Assembly (NCBI RefSeq): GCF_013415885.1
Contig: NZ_CP058910.1
Span: 2,356,001-2,420,000, forward strand
Length of the DNA: 64,000 bases
Source of the DNA: Halosimplex rubrum
GTDB lineage: Archaea; Halobacteriota; Halobacteria; Halobacteriales; Haloarculaceae
Direction: 5' to 3'
The position numbers and the translations under genes are program-made. Below are positions 53,222 to 61,373 of the stretch, one piece after another; position 1 is the stretch's first letter, and every line of letters begins with the position of its first letter. The notes beneath the pieces were generated by a model. The model did not search any database. It was not told the DNA's origin and saw only the letters and a program-made list of their open reading frames with translations.

Positions 53222-53629
53222 TCAGACGCCCTGCTGGGTCCGTCCGACGGCCTGGCTGACGACGCCCGCGGCGACGAGCATCACGCCGGCGACGGCGATC
53301 GCGAGGCCGCGGCCGACGACGCCGTTGGGGTCGGTGACGACTTCGAGGAGGCTCACGGACGAGCCGGGGACCTGCGTCGCGACGAGGACGCCGCCGAGCG
53401 CCGCGAACCCGACCCCGAGCAGCGCGAGCGTCCGCCAGGGGCGGCGGGCGTAGCCCGACTCGCCGAGGATGCCCGCGACGCTGCCGCCGAGCAGGAGGAC
53501 CCCGCCGACCGCGAGCGGGAAGATGCCGAGGAAGACGCCCACCTCCGCGAGGGCGAACCCCACCGCCACGAGGAGCGGCCACGGACTGGCCGTCCGATAC
53601 TGGTCCGACAGTCCCGGTTGCTCTTCCAT
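53222..53629 (-). CDS. haloarchaeal oxidase-cluster membrane protein (DUF7541-like)
   Basis: A 135-residue protein with four hydrophobic helices: VAVGFALAEVGVFLGIFPLA, LLGVGFAALGGVLVATQV and GRGLAIAVAGVMLVAAGVV among them. The N-terminus PGLSDQYRTASPWPLLVAVG is typical of a haloarchaeal family found beside coxA (DUF7541, from memory). The ATG at 53629 fits a TATA-like element near 53654-53664; the in-frame ATG at 53656 would overlap it. Confidence 0.7.
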   Translation of the reverse strand: MEEQPGLSDQYRTASPWPLLVAVGFALAEVGVFLGIFPLAVGGVLLLGGSVAGILGESGYARRPWRTLALLGVGFAALGGVLVATQVPGSSVSLLEVVTDPNGVVGRGLAIAVAGVMLVAAGVVSQAVGRTQQGV

Positions 53630-53710
53630 ACCCGCGCTTTGGCCCCGGTCCGTCATAGGTACACCGAACTCCCGCGCACCCGTGCCCGAATATGGTCGGC
53701 CGCCCCTCCA

Positions 53711-53784
53711 GAGGATGCAGTCGGTCGCCGTCCGGAGGGGCGCAATCGGTCGCCGTCCGGAGAGGTGCAATCGGTCGCGCCGGG
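53711..53784. repeat. three imperfect ~25-bp tandem repeats
   Basis: Units of 24-25 bases with the shared core CAATCGGTCGCCGTCCGGAG start near 53711, 53735 and 53760; the first differs at a few positions and the last is truncated. They lie between the divergent small membrane gene and the 980-residue protein. Confidence 0.8.
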
Positions 53785-53809
53785 GGGTCGACGCGCCGGC
53801 CGTGGGCGC

Positions 53810-53820
53810 AAAGTATTTGG
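53810..53820 (+). promoter_or_regulatory. TATA-like box for the coiled-coil protein
   Basis: AAAGTATTTGG is centred about 30 bases before the ATG at 53845 and excludes the upstream in-frame start at 53692. Confidence 0.5.
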
Positions 53821-53844
53821 TCCGCATGGGGCTTGTCAAACACA

Positions 53845-56787
53845 ATGACCACGCGCGCTGTGGAGCAGTTCGACGAGTGGGAGTCGTCGCCGTTCCGCGA
53901 CGGCTATCGCGGCCTGCACGACCTGGCCGATTCGGATTTCTCCGGCATCGTGGAGGTCGGCGGCGCCAAGCTCTGTATGCTCAACGGGACGGCGGTCGGC
54001 ATCCTCGGGGGCGACATCGACGACTTCGAGGGGGCGTCGGGGACCGCCTACGAGGCGCCCTCGCCCGCGCTCCCCCTGCTCGCGCTCATGCAGGAGCGCT
54101 CCGAGGAGGTCCGGGGGAAGTACTACTCGGAGGACACGCCGCTCTCCGAGGTCGACGACACGCTCTCCGACGGGGGGTTCACCGGCTTCGTCGAACTCTC
54201 GGAGAACGTCCTCAGCGGCGACTACTACGTCGTCTACCACCGCGGCCGCTCGATGGCCGTCGCCTGGGTCGGCAACAGCGGCCAGCTGCTCACCGACGAC
54301 GAGGCCTTCGAGCGCGCCGACGACGAGGTCGGCATCTTCGCGGTCCACCCCGCGGAGATCGACCCCGTCGAGATCCCCGCGGTCGACGACGGCGACGACG
54401 CCGCGGTCGACGACGGTGACACCGCGGCCGCCGCGGGGGGCACTGCCGCAGGAGGCGCGGCCGCGGCCGACGAACCCGAACCCGAAGCCGGCGACGCCGC
54501 CGCCTCCGAGGAGCCAGCGACCGGAGCGGAGCCGGGCGGATCGGCGCCGACCACGGGGACAGAACCCGCCGAGACCGACCCCGTCGACACGGATCCGACC
54601 CCGGAACCCGGTTCGACCGGCTCCGAACCCGCCTCGGACGGGACGACGGCGGACGCCCCGGACGCGGGGGACGAACGCGCCCGAGACACGGACGGCGTGA
54701 CGGACGACGAGTCCGGCGGGGGCGCCGCGAACCCGACCGGCGCCGACGGGGACGCGGGCGTCGACGCCGCGGCGACCGACACGGGGGGCGAACCCGCCGA
54801 GGGGTCGACGGATCGACGCGAGGCGACCGACCGACGGGACCGGACCGGACGGTCCGACGATCGGGATCGCGCGGGAGAGTCGGCCGGCTCCGACCGCCCA
54901 CGCGAGAGTGGGCGGTCGGGAGCGACCGACGCGGACCGCGCGGGCGGGACCGACGGGCACGCGACCGACCGGGAGGAGGAGGGTCGTACCTCGTCCGACC
55001 GGGAGGCCGACCGACGAGAGCGGACCGGCCGATCCGAGGAACGGCGGGACCGGACCGACCGGACGAGGGACCGAAACGGCGCCGGCGACGGCCGGGCCTC
55101 CGAACGTGACTCCTCCGCGCGCAGCGCCGACGCGCGGACGGACCGCGAACCGGACCGCGAGTCGGGCGGCCGCGCGACCCGTGAACCGGACGCCGCGGCG
55201 GACCGCGAGGCCGAGGCGAGTTCCGGCCGCGAGGAGTCACCGGACCGCCGGCAACGCGACTCGACGGAGGCGCGGACGGGCGACGCGCGGTCGGGCGCGA
55301 CCGGTCGGGACCGTGTTCGCGACCGGTCCGGCGGCGCGGCCGATTCGGGCGGTCGGCCGGAGGAGTCGCGCGCGGTCGGCCGGAGCGCCGATTCCGGCGG
55401 CTCGGCGGGGGCCGCCGGTAGCCCCGACCAGCTGGAGACCCACTCGATCCCGTCGCTCGACCCCTCGCGGACGACGACGCGCGAGTCCGACGACGGGGGC
55501 GCCGCGGCGGCGTCGCCATCGGACGGCTCGCCGGAGACCGCCGCGGCGTCGGCGGTTGAGGACCGCGCGGACGGGTCCGCTTCGCCCGGTCGCGAGCCCG
55601 ACGACCGGGGGAGCGGTCGAGCCGAGAGCCGGAACCAGGGGGCTTCGACGGGCTCGCCGGAGACCCGCTCGGAGTCCGCGCCGGCCGAACCGCGGACGAC
55701 GGAGGCGGCGCCGACCGAGTCGCGAGCGAGCGAGCCCGATCCCGGCCGGACCGACGAGCGGGTGGCCGACCTCGAAGACGAGCTCGCCGAACGCGAGAGC
55801 GAGATCGACCGCCTGGAGGCGGACCTGGCCGCGGCCGAGTCAGAGCGCGACGACCTGCGCTCGCAGCTGGAGGAGGTGCGCGCCGAGCGCGACGACCTGC
55901 AGTCGCGCATCGAGCGCGTCGAGTCCGAGCGCGACGAGCTGGAACGCGAGCGCGACGGGCTGGAGTCGGAGGTCGCGGACCTGCAGTCCGAGGTCGAGCG
56001 GCTGGAGACCCAGCTCGCCGACATCGAGGAGGAGTTCGGGGCCGCGGTCGACGCCGAACAGCGGCTCAGCCCGGGCGAGGCGCTCGACCAGACCAACCTC
56101 TTCGTCCGCTACGAGTCCAAGGGCAAGCCGACCCTGGAGACGGCCCACGCCGGCGAGGCGAGCCGCCAGGAGGTCGGCGAGAACCTCGGCCTGGAGTACC
56201 ACACCCAGTTCGACAGCGCGACGGCCTCGGTCGGCGGCCGACCGTTCGACGAGTTCCTCCGCGACACGATGCAGTTCCGCTTCGTCACCTGGGTGATCAA
56301 CGACCTGCTCTACGAGATCCGCGACACCGGCAAGGTGTCGGCGCTGCAGGATCTGTACGACGCGATCCCGAAGATCGACCGCGCCGAACTCAACGGCTCG
56401 GTCAGCACCGAGTACACCGAGGACGGTCAGGAGCGCCGGAGTCAGGAGTCGTTCGACGTGGTGATGCGCGACCGGATGGGCAACGCTCTGCTGGCCGCGA
56501 ACATGAACGACTCCCGGCAGGCCGCCAGCGAGAGCATGATGTCCGCGCTCGTGACGGCCTCCTCGCACGTCGGCGAGTCCACGGAATCGCTCGGCGCTTC
56601 CTTCCTCGTCACGTCGAGTTTCTTCGAGCCGGAGGCGCTGGAGACGGCCGCCGAGGCGACCAGCGGCGGGCTGCTCAGCCGCGACAAACGCGAGAGCTTC
56701 GTGAAACTGACCCGCAAACAGGGGTATCACCTCTGTCTCGTCGAGGCGCGAGAGGAGAAGTTCCACCTGGCCGTTCCCGAACTCTAG
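53845..56787 (+). CDS. large protein with long Arg/Asp-rich linker and coiled coil (DUF7527-like)
   Basis: A 980-residue protein. Residues 1 to about 165 form a globular domain (FDEWESSPFRDGYRGLHDLA; GFTGFVELSENVLSGDYYVV). About 165-655 is low complexity: first Asp/Glu/Pro/Gly-rich, then a polyampholyte in which DR, RT and RD pairs recur. About 660-755 is a long coiled coil of E/R/L heptads. The last 225 residues form a conserved domain (TNLFVRYESKGKPTLETAHA; FLRDTMQFRFVTWVINDLLY). I recall the ends as a haloarchaeal family (DUF7527) of unknown function. No enzyme motif, signal or membrane segment is visible. A structural or nucleoid-related role is possible but unproven. Confidence 0.75.
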   Translation: MTTRAVEQFDEWESSPFRDGYRGLHDLADSDFSGIVEVGGAKLCMLNGTAVGILGGDIDDFEGASGTAYEAPSPALPLLALMQERSEEVRGKYYSEDTPLSEVDDTLSDGGFTGFVELSENVLSGDYYVVYHRGRSMAVAWVGNSGQLLTDDEAFERADDEVGIFAVHPAEIDPVEIPAVDDGDDAAVDDGDTAAAAGGTAAGGAAAADEPEPEAGDAAASEEPATGAEPGGSAPTTGTEPAETDPVDTDPTPEPGSTGSEPASDGTTADAPDAGDERARDTDGVTDDESGGGAANPTGADGDAGVDAAATDTGGEPAEGSTDRREATDRRDRTGRSDDRDRAGESAGSDRPRESGRSGATDADRAGGTDGHATDREEEGRTSSDREADRRERTGRSEERRDRTDRTRDRNGAGDGRASERDSSARSADARTDREPDRESGGRATREPDAAADREAEASSGREESPDRRQRDSTEARTGDARSGATGRDRVRDRSGGAADSGGRPEESRAVGRSADSGGSAGAAGSPDQLETHSIPSLDPSRTTTRESDDGGAAAASPSDGSPETAAASAVEDRADGSASPGREPDDRGSGRAESRNQGASTGSPETRSESAPAEPRTTEAAPTESRASEPDPGRTDERVADLEDELAERESEIDRLEADLAAAESERDDLRSQLEEVRAERDDLQSRIERVESERDELERERDGLESEVADLQSEVERLETQLADIEEEFGAAVDAEQRLSPGEALDQTNLFVRYESKGKPTLETAHAGEASRQEVGENLGLEYHTQFDSATASVGGRPFDEFLRDTMQFRFVTWVINDLLYEIRDTGKVSALQDLYDAIPKIDRAELNGSVSTEYTEDGQERRSQESFDVVMRDRMGNALLAANMNDSRQAASESMMSALVTASSHVGESTESLGASFLVTSSFFEPEALETAAEATSGGLLSRDKRESFVKLTRKQGYHLCLVEAREEKFHLAVPEL

Positions 56788-56806
56788 AACGGCGGATCCG
56801 AAAGAA

Positions 56807-57112
56807 TCAGTTCTCGACTTCGGCCGCTTCCTCGATTTTCATCCCTTCGAGCTTCTCGATGATGTGGTCGATCTTGCCGTCCAGGTCCTCGACGAACTCA
56901 CCTGTCTGTTCGGTCGTGATGGCGCCCTGGCTCGACGGCTCGATGAGGTTCTCCTCCTCGAGGACGCGCAGCGAGTAGCGGACCTTGTGGTGGGGGTAGC
57001 CCGTCTCGTTGGACATCTTGACGATCCCGATCGGTTCGTTCTGGATCACCATCCGCAGAACCTGCAGATGACGCTCCAGCATGTCTACTTCCTTCTCAAG
57101 TCTGTCTATCAT
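56807..57112 (-). CDS. winged-helix transcriptional regulator
   Basis: A 101-residue protein. An N-terminal helix (IDRLEKEVDMLERHLQVLRM) suited to dimerisation precedes a winged HTH: GIVKMSNETGYPHHKVRYSL as the recognition segment, then RVLEEENLIEPSS as the wing. The acidic C-terminus ends EEAAEVEN. It is convergent with the large coiled-coil protein and divergent from purA, making purA or itself likely targets. A TATA-like CCTTTAAAACCC on the minus strand (57136-57147) gives a nearly leaderless start. Confidence 0.82.
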   Translation of the reverse strand: MIDRLEKEVDMLERHLQVLRMVIQNEPIGIVKMSNETGYPHHKVRYSLRVLEEENLIEPSSQGAITTEQTGEFVEDLDGKIDHIIEKLEGMKIEEAAEVEN

Positions 57113-57135
57113 GGCAATTGTTAACTTGTGTTTGA

Positions 57136-57147
57136 GGGTTTTAAAGG
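57136..57147 (-). promoter_or_regulatory. TATA-like box for the winged-helix regulator
   Basis: The minus strand reads CCTTTAAAACCC, about 29 bases before the ATG at 57112. Confidence 0.55.
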
Positions 57148-57370
57148 TTGCTGTCGGACCGGGAATCGAAGGAGGGCGGACCGGCTTCGGGTGCCGCGGT
57201 ATCGTCGAGCGGCCGCGCGACGAGCCACCAGTTTCGAGCTTTACCGTGGTAGCAGTTAACGATTCCGGTCACCGGGGCGGTCGGTCACCGGCGCGAGGTC
57301 GGGCGTGCGTCGCAACGACGTACGCGTTCGGTGTCGTCGCCCCCTGCGGCCGGGGCGAGCGCCGGACCGT

Positions 57371-57382
57371 AATCTGTTTACA
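57371..57382 (+). promoter_or_regulatory. TATA-like box for purA
   Basis: AATCTGTTTACA lies about 29 bases before the ATG at 57406, consistent with a leaderless purA transcript. Confidence 0.5.
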
Positions 57383-57405
57383 CCGGCCCACGGAATCTCG
57401 GGTGT

Positions 57406-58791
57406 ATGACCGTCACCATCGTCGGTTCGCAGCTCGGCGACGAGGGGAAGGGTGGCATCGTCGACGTGTACGGCGCCGAGGCCGACGTCGTCGTTCGCTA
57501 CCAGGGCGGCGACAACGCCGGCCACACCGTCGTCCACGAGGGCGAGGAGTACAAGCTCTCGCTCGTGCCGAGCGGCGCGATCCGCGGCAAGGTCAACGTG
57601 CTCGGCAACGGCTGCGTCGTCAACCCCCGCACGCTGTTCGACGAACTCGACGCCCTCCGCGAGCGCGGTCTCGACCCCGACGTGCGCGTCGCGGAACGCG
57701 CCCACGTCATCCTGCCGTACCACCGCCTGCTCGACGGCATCGAGGAGGAAGTCAAGAGCGAGGACGACGACGAGATCGGGACCACCGGCCGCGGCATCGG
57801 CCCGACCTACGAGGACAAGGCCGGCCGCCGCGGCGTCCGCGTCGGCGACCTGCTCGACCCCGAGGTGCTCCGCGACCGCCTGGAGTACGCCGTCCCGCAG
57901 AAGCGGGCCTTAGTCGAGGACGTGTACGGCCTCGACGTCGAGGACATCGAGGACCCCGAGGCGCTAAATCTGGAGGCGCTGTACGATGAGTTCGCCGGCC
58001 ACGGCGAGCGCCTCGCCGAGGAGGACATGACCGTCAACGCCGGCGACTTCCTCGCCGACCGGCGGGCCGACGGCGACAACATCATGTTCGAGGGCGCGCA
58101 GGGCACCGTCCTCGACATCGACCACGGTAACTACCCGTTCGTCACCTCCTCGAACCCGACCGCGGGCGGCGCCGCCGTCGGCTCCGGCGTCGCCCCGAGC
58201 GTCGTCGGCGACGGCGAGGTCGTCGGCATCGTCAAGGCCTACCTCTCGCGGGTCGGCAGCGGCCCGATGCCGACCGAACTCGGCGGCGTCCCCGGGGACA
58301 CCCCCGGCTACGACGGCGACCCCGACGACCCCGAGACCGAGCGCGAGGAACTGGCGACCTACATCCGCGAGGCCGGCGGCGAGTACGGTACCGTCACCGG
58401 CCGTCCGCGCCGCGTGGGCTGGCTCGACGTGCCGATGCTGCGCCACGCCGCCCGCGTCAACGGCTTCACCGGTCTGGCCGTCAACCACGTCGACACCCTC
58501 GCCGGACTCGACGAGGTGAAGGTCGGCCACACCTACCGACTCGACGGCGAGGAGCTCGACACGATGCCTCCGACCACGGAGCGGTGGGCCGACTGCGAGG
58601 CCGAGTTCCGCACGTTCGACGGCTGGGAAGAGTGCGACTGGACCGCCGTGGCCGACGAGGGCTACGGCGCGCTGCCCGAGAACGCGAAGACCTACCTGGA
58701 GTACCTCGAAGCCGAACTCGACGCCGACGTGTACGCCGTCGGTGTCGGCCCCGGTCGCGAGGAGACCGTCGTCCGCGAACACCCCTTCTGA
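57406..58791 (+). CDS. purA: adenylosuccinate synthase
   Basis: A 461-residue enzyme that joins IMP and aspartate using GTP, the first step from IMP to AMP. The N-terminal GTP loop VGSQLGDEGKGGIVDVY, GGDNAGHTVVHEGEEYKL, GTTGRGIGPTYEDKAGRRGV and GAQGTVLDIDHGNYPFVTSS are signature segments, and TGRPRRVGWLDVPMLRHA the base-recognition region. It is slightly longer than bacterial PurA because of insertions near residues 110-125 and 300-315. It is a single-gene unit with its own promoter. Confidence 0.96.
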   Translation: MTVTIVGSQLGDEGKGGIVDVYGAEADVVVRYQGGDNAGHTVVHEGEEYKLSLVPSGAIRGKVNVLGNGCVVNPRTLFDELDALRERGLDPDVRVAERAHVILPYHRLLDGIEEEVKSEDDDEIGTTGRGIGPTYEDKAGRRGVRVGDLLDPEVLRDRLEYAVPQKRALVEDVYGLDVEDIEDPEALNLEALYDEFAGHGERLAEEDMTVNAGDFLADRRADGDNIMFEGAQGTVLDIDHGNYPFVTSSNPTAGGAAVGSGVAPSVVGDGEVVGIVKAYLSRVGSGPMPTELGGVPGDTPGYDGDPDDPETEREELATYIREAGGEYGTVTGRPRRVGWLDVPMLRHAARVNGFTGLAVNHVDTLAGLDEVKVGHTYRLDGEELDTMPPTTERWADCEAEFRTFDGWEECDWTAVADEGYGALPENAKTYLEYLEAELDADVYAVGVGPGREETVVREHPF

Positions 58792-58994
58792 GTCGGTTCG
58801 GCTCCGGACTCCTCGGTCGGTCGGGGCCGGGCTGGACCCGTGCAATATTTTCCGCTCCGCGAAAGCTACTTGTTCCGTCGCGCCGGCGTGCGTATGTGTA
58901 GCAAAGGCACACGGAGTCCCGCCGGAGTACCGGACGCCAGAGCACCGACCGGTCGGGCAGTGGTGGGCCGCGACCGGAGTCACGCGAGGATACA

Positions 58995-60104
58995 GTGTCA
59001 GCACACGACTCACCGATACGGCGGAGCGTCGAGGTCGAGTACTGGGTGATAGACGAGGCGGGCCGGCTGACGACGCCGGGGTCGCTCGTCGAGGCGACAC
59101 CGGGTGCCGAACGCGAGTTCGTCGAGCCGCTGCTGGAGATCAAGACGACGCCCTGCGAGACGACGGCGGCGCTGCGCGACGAGCTCCGCGAGCGCGTGAC
59201 CGCGGTCCTCGACCGCGCCGACGAGGTCGGGAAGGGGCTCGTCCCGCTCGCGACGCCGGTCCACGCCGAGGAGATCGCGGAGATCCCGTCCGACCGCACG
59301 CGCGTCCAGAACCGGGTCGTCGGCTCGGACTTCGAGTACGTCCGCCACTGCGCCGGCACGCACGTCCACGTCGAGCAGCAGCCGGGACTCGCGGTCGACC
59401 AGCACAACGCCTTCGTCGCGCTCGACCCCGCGCTGGCGCTGGTCAACTCCTCGCCGTACTTCCGGGGCCAGCGCCTCGCCGCGGGCGCCCGGTCGAAGCT
59501 CTACCGCTGGATGGCCTACGACGACCTGCCCCACCAGGGGCGGCTGTGGCCGTACGTCGACGACCGCGAGGAGTACACCCGCCGGCTGGAGCGGCGCTAC
59601 GAGGACTTCGAGACGGCGGCCATCGACGCGGGCGTCGAACGCCGCGCGGTCGCCCGGCACTTCGACCCCGAGAGCGCCGTCTGGACGCCCGTCCAGTTCC
59701 GCGAGGCGTTCTCGACCGTCGAGTGGCGCTCGCCCGACGCCGCGCTCCCCAGCGACGTGGTCCGCCTGGCCGACAGGCTCGCCGCGCTCGTCGGCCGCCT
59801 CGACGAGGTCGACGTGCGGATCGAGGGCGACCGCGGCCGGGTCGGTCACGACGAGATCGTCCTGCCGGAGTTCGACGCCGTCATCGGCTACGTCAACGAC
59901 GCGATCCGGGACGGGATGGCCTCGGAGTCGGTCCGGGCGTACCTCGCCCGGATGGGCTTCGACGTCTCCGCCTACGACCCGGTGGCCCACGAGATAGACG
60001 GCCGGGCGACGGTCTCGCGGGACGCGACCCGTGATATCAGGCTCGAACACGCCGACCGACTCGCGGCCGACGTTCGCCGGGTCGGACCGCTCGTCGGCGA
60101 CTGA
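58995..60104 (+). CDS. gshA: glutamate-cysteine ligase (gamma-glutamylcysteine synthesis)
   Basis: A 369-residue member of the carboxylate-amine ligase GCS2-like family. The start RRSVEVEYWVIDEAGRL and CAGTHVHVEQQPG carry the metal/ATP-binding glutamate and histidines, and SSPYFRGQRLAAGARSKLYRW is typical. Haloarchaea make gamma-glutamylcysteine instead of glutathione, so this is probably GshA. The GTG at 58995 gives the expected N-terminus, but no TATA box lies at leaderless spacing; the TATA-like CAATATTTTCC near 58843-58853 would give a leader of about 120 bases. The stop lies in a tandem repeat array. Confidence 0.85.
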   Translation: MSAHDSPIRRSVEVEYWVIDEAGRLTTPGSLVEATPGAEREFVEPLLEIKTTPCETTAALRDELRERVTAVLDRADEVGKGLVPLATPVHAEEIAEIPSDRTRVQNRVVGSDFEYVRHCAGTHVHVEQQPGLAVDQHNAFVALDPALALVNSSPYFRGQRLAAGARSKLYRWMAYDDLPHQGRLWPYVDDREEYTRRLERRYEDFETAAIDAGVERRAVARHFDPESAVWTPVQFREAFSTVEWRSPDAALPSDVVRLADRLAALVGRLDEVDVRIEGDRGRVGHDEIVLPEFDAVIGYVNDAIRDGMASESVRAYLARMGFDVSAYDPVAHEIDGRATVSRDATRDIRLEHADRLAADVRRVGPLVGD

Positions 60105-60185
60105 CCGGGCTGCCGCGGACGACCGACCGCACTGCCGCGGGCGACTGACCGCACTGCCGCGGGCGACTGACCGCACTGCCGCGGA
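60098..60185. repeat. four 22-bp tandem repeats starting at the gshA stop codon
   Basis: Units of CGACTGACCGCACTGCCGCG plus two bases lie head-to-tail at 60098-60119, 60120-60141, 60142-60163 and 60164-60185; copies three and four differ only at the last base and the first two at a few positions. The first copy contains the final codons and TGA of gshA. Confidence 0.9.
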
Positions 60186-60216
60186 CGACCGCGCCGTTCG
60201 ACCGGCGGACGCCCGC

Positions 60217-60396
60217 CTACGCGTGGTGGTGGACCCAGTCGGTGAACTCGACGAACGACGAGCCGCCGCAGCCGCCGCAGGACGCCGGCGGCTCGAAGCT
60301 GTGGTCGCCGCCGGACTCGTGGATCGGGGTTCCGGCGTGGACGACCTGACACCGCTCGCAGACGTATCGTCTCGGTTCCTCGGGGACGTGTACCAT
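60217..60396 (-). CDS. 59-residue zinc-ribbon protein
   Basis: A short gene encoding MVHVPEEPRRYVCERCQVVH and a further 39 residues. Cys13 and Cys16 (YVCERC) with a second pair in SCGGCGG form a rubredoxin-like zinc ribbon; the C-terminus is FTDWVHHHA. Small haloarchaeal zinc-finger microproteins of this type are common and mostly uncharacterised. It was assigned from the cysteine pattern and an in-frame ATG at 60396. Confidence 0.75.
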   Translation of the reverse strand: MVHVPEEPRRYVCERCQVVHAGTPIHESGGDHSFEPPASCGGCGGSSFVEFTDWVHHHA

Positions 60397-60524
60397 ACGA
60401 GACCTACCGACGTGAGTGCGATAGCGTTGTTGCCGGCACCTCCCGGTCGGTCGAACGCGACGGGTTCGGGGCCGCTCGCCGTCCGTCCGGCACGCTTTTT
60501 TGCTCCCGTTCCGGAGAGACGTGC

Positions 60525-60719
60525 ATGAAAGGGGACCTGCTGGACATCGTCTGCTGCCCGCTGGACAAACACGACCTCGAACTCGACGCGACCGAGCGCG
60601 AGGACGGCGAGATCGTCACGGGGACGCTCACCTGCACCGAGTGCGGCGAGGTCTACCCGATCGAGGACGGCATCCCGAACCTGCTGCCGCCGGACATGCG
60701 CGACGAGGCGCCGGCCTGA
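60525..60719 (+). CDS. Trm112-like zinc protein, methyltransferase activator family
   Basis: A 64-residue Trm112-type protein: DLLDIVCCPLDKHDLELDA supplies one cysteine pair side and TLTCTECGEVYPIEDGIPNL the other, followed by the conserved LLPPDMR ending. In archaea Trm112 binds and activates several rRNA/tRNA and protein methyltransferases. The start ATG at 60525 follows a T-rich box (ACGCTTTTTTGC, about 60491-60502) at leaderless spacing. Confidence 0.88.
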   Translation: MKGDLLDIVCCPLDKHDLELDATEREDGEIVTGTLTCTECGEVYPIEDGIPNLLPPDMRDEAPA

Positions 60720-60769
60720 GCGCGCGACGGCCCTGAACCTTTTTCTACCGGCCGCGCCGACTGACGGAC

Positions 60770-61348
60770 GTGCCAGGGGATACGCTGCCCGTCCACGTCA
60801 ACCGGGACTCGCTCCACGCGGTTGAGGTGCCCGACGCCTTCGAGACGGACGGGTCGTTCGACATCGGCGTGGTCAACCACGGCGGGTCGGTCCACGTCCA
60901 CCTCCACCTCGACGACGACCTCTCCGAGATCGCGTCGGTCGAGGCCAGTAACCACTTCGTCGACAGCGAGAGCCAGCGGACGGTCCACGTCAGCGTTCGG
61001 GGCGCGGGCGAAGCGACCGGAACCCTGAAGATCGCCTCCGCCTACGGCGCCGAGACCCGCTACGTCACCGTCCGGATCACCGAACCCGACGAGGAGGAGT
61101 CCACCGTCGAGGTCGACGAGTCCCTCTCACAGCCCCAGCCCCGCGAGCCCGACTCCGGCGGCGACGGCGCCGCGGGCGCCGCGCTCGCCGCCAGCCCGCA
61201 GCTGGTCGTCCTCGCGCTCGGCGTCGTCGCGCTGGGCGTCGCCGCGGCCGTGGCCCTGCTCGTGGACGAGATCGTCGTCGTCGCCGGCGCGCTCGCGGTG
61301 CTGGTCGGCGTCGTCGTCGCCGTCTACATCGCGCTCGCCGGCGACTAA
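60770..61348 (+). CDS. haloarchaeal protein with C-terminal membrane anchor (DUF7524-like)
   Basis: A 192-residue protein. The first 115 residues are a beta-rich domain (VHVNRDSLHAVEVPDAFETD; VNHGGSVHVHLHLDDDLSEI) resembling an immunoglobulin-like fold. A polar, Pro/Gly-rich linker follows, then two membrane helices at about 140-165 and 168-190. It has no signal peptide, so the soluble part may be cytoplasmic with a C-terminal hairpin anchor. I recall a haloarchaeal family (DUF7524), function unknown. It starts with GTG, supported by ACCTTTTTCTAC near 60736-60747. Confidence 0.72.
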   Translation: MPGDTLPVHVNRDSLHAVEVPDAFETDGSFDIGVVNHGGSVHVHLHLDDDLSEIASVEASNHFVDSESQRTVHVSVRGAGEATGTLKIASAYGAETRYVTVRITEPDEEESTVEVDESLSQPQPREPDSGGDGAAGAALAASPQLVVLALGVVALGVAAAVALLVDEIVVVAGALAVLVGVVVAVYIALAGD

Positions 61349-61373
61349 CTACCGGAGTCGGCCGAGCGCGCGG

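Noticed and set aside
54234-56096. A 620-codon Ser-rich frame antisense to the coiled-coil protein
   Set aside because: Serine-rich composition follows from the Arg/Asp codons of the opposite strand; the plus-strand protein has conserved ends and a promoter.
58894-59049. A small open frame overlapping the start of gshA
   Set aside because: Arg/His-rich sequence, no homology and out of frame with gshA.
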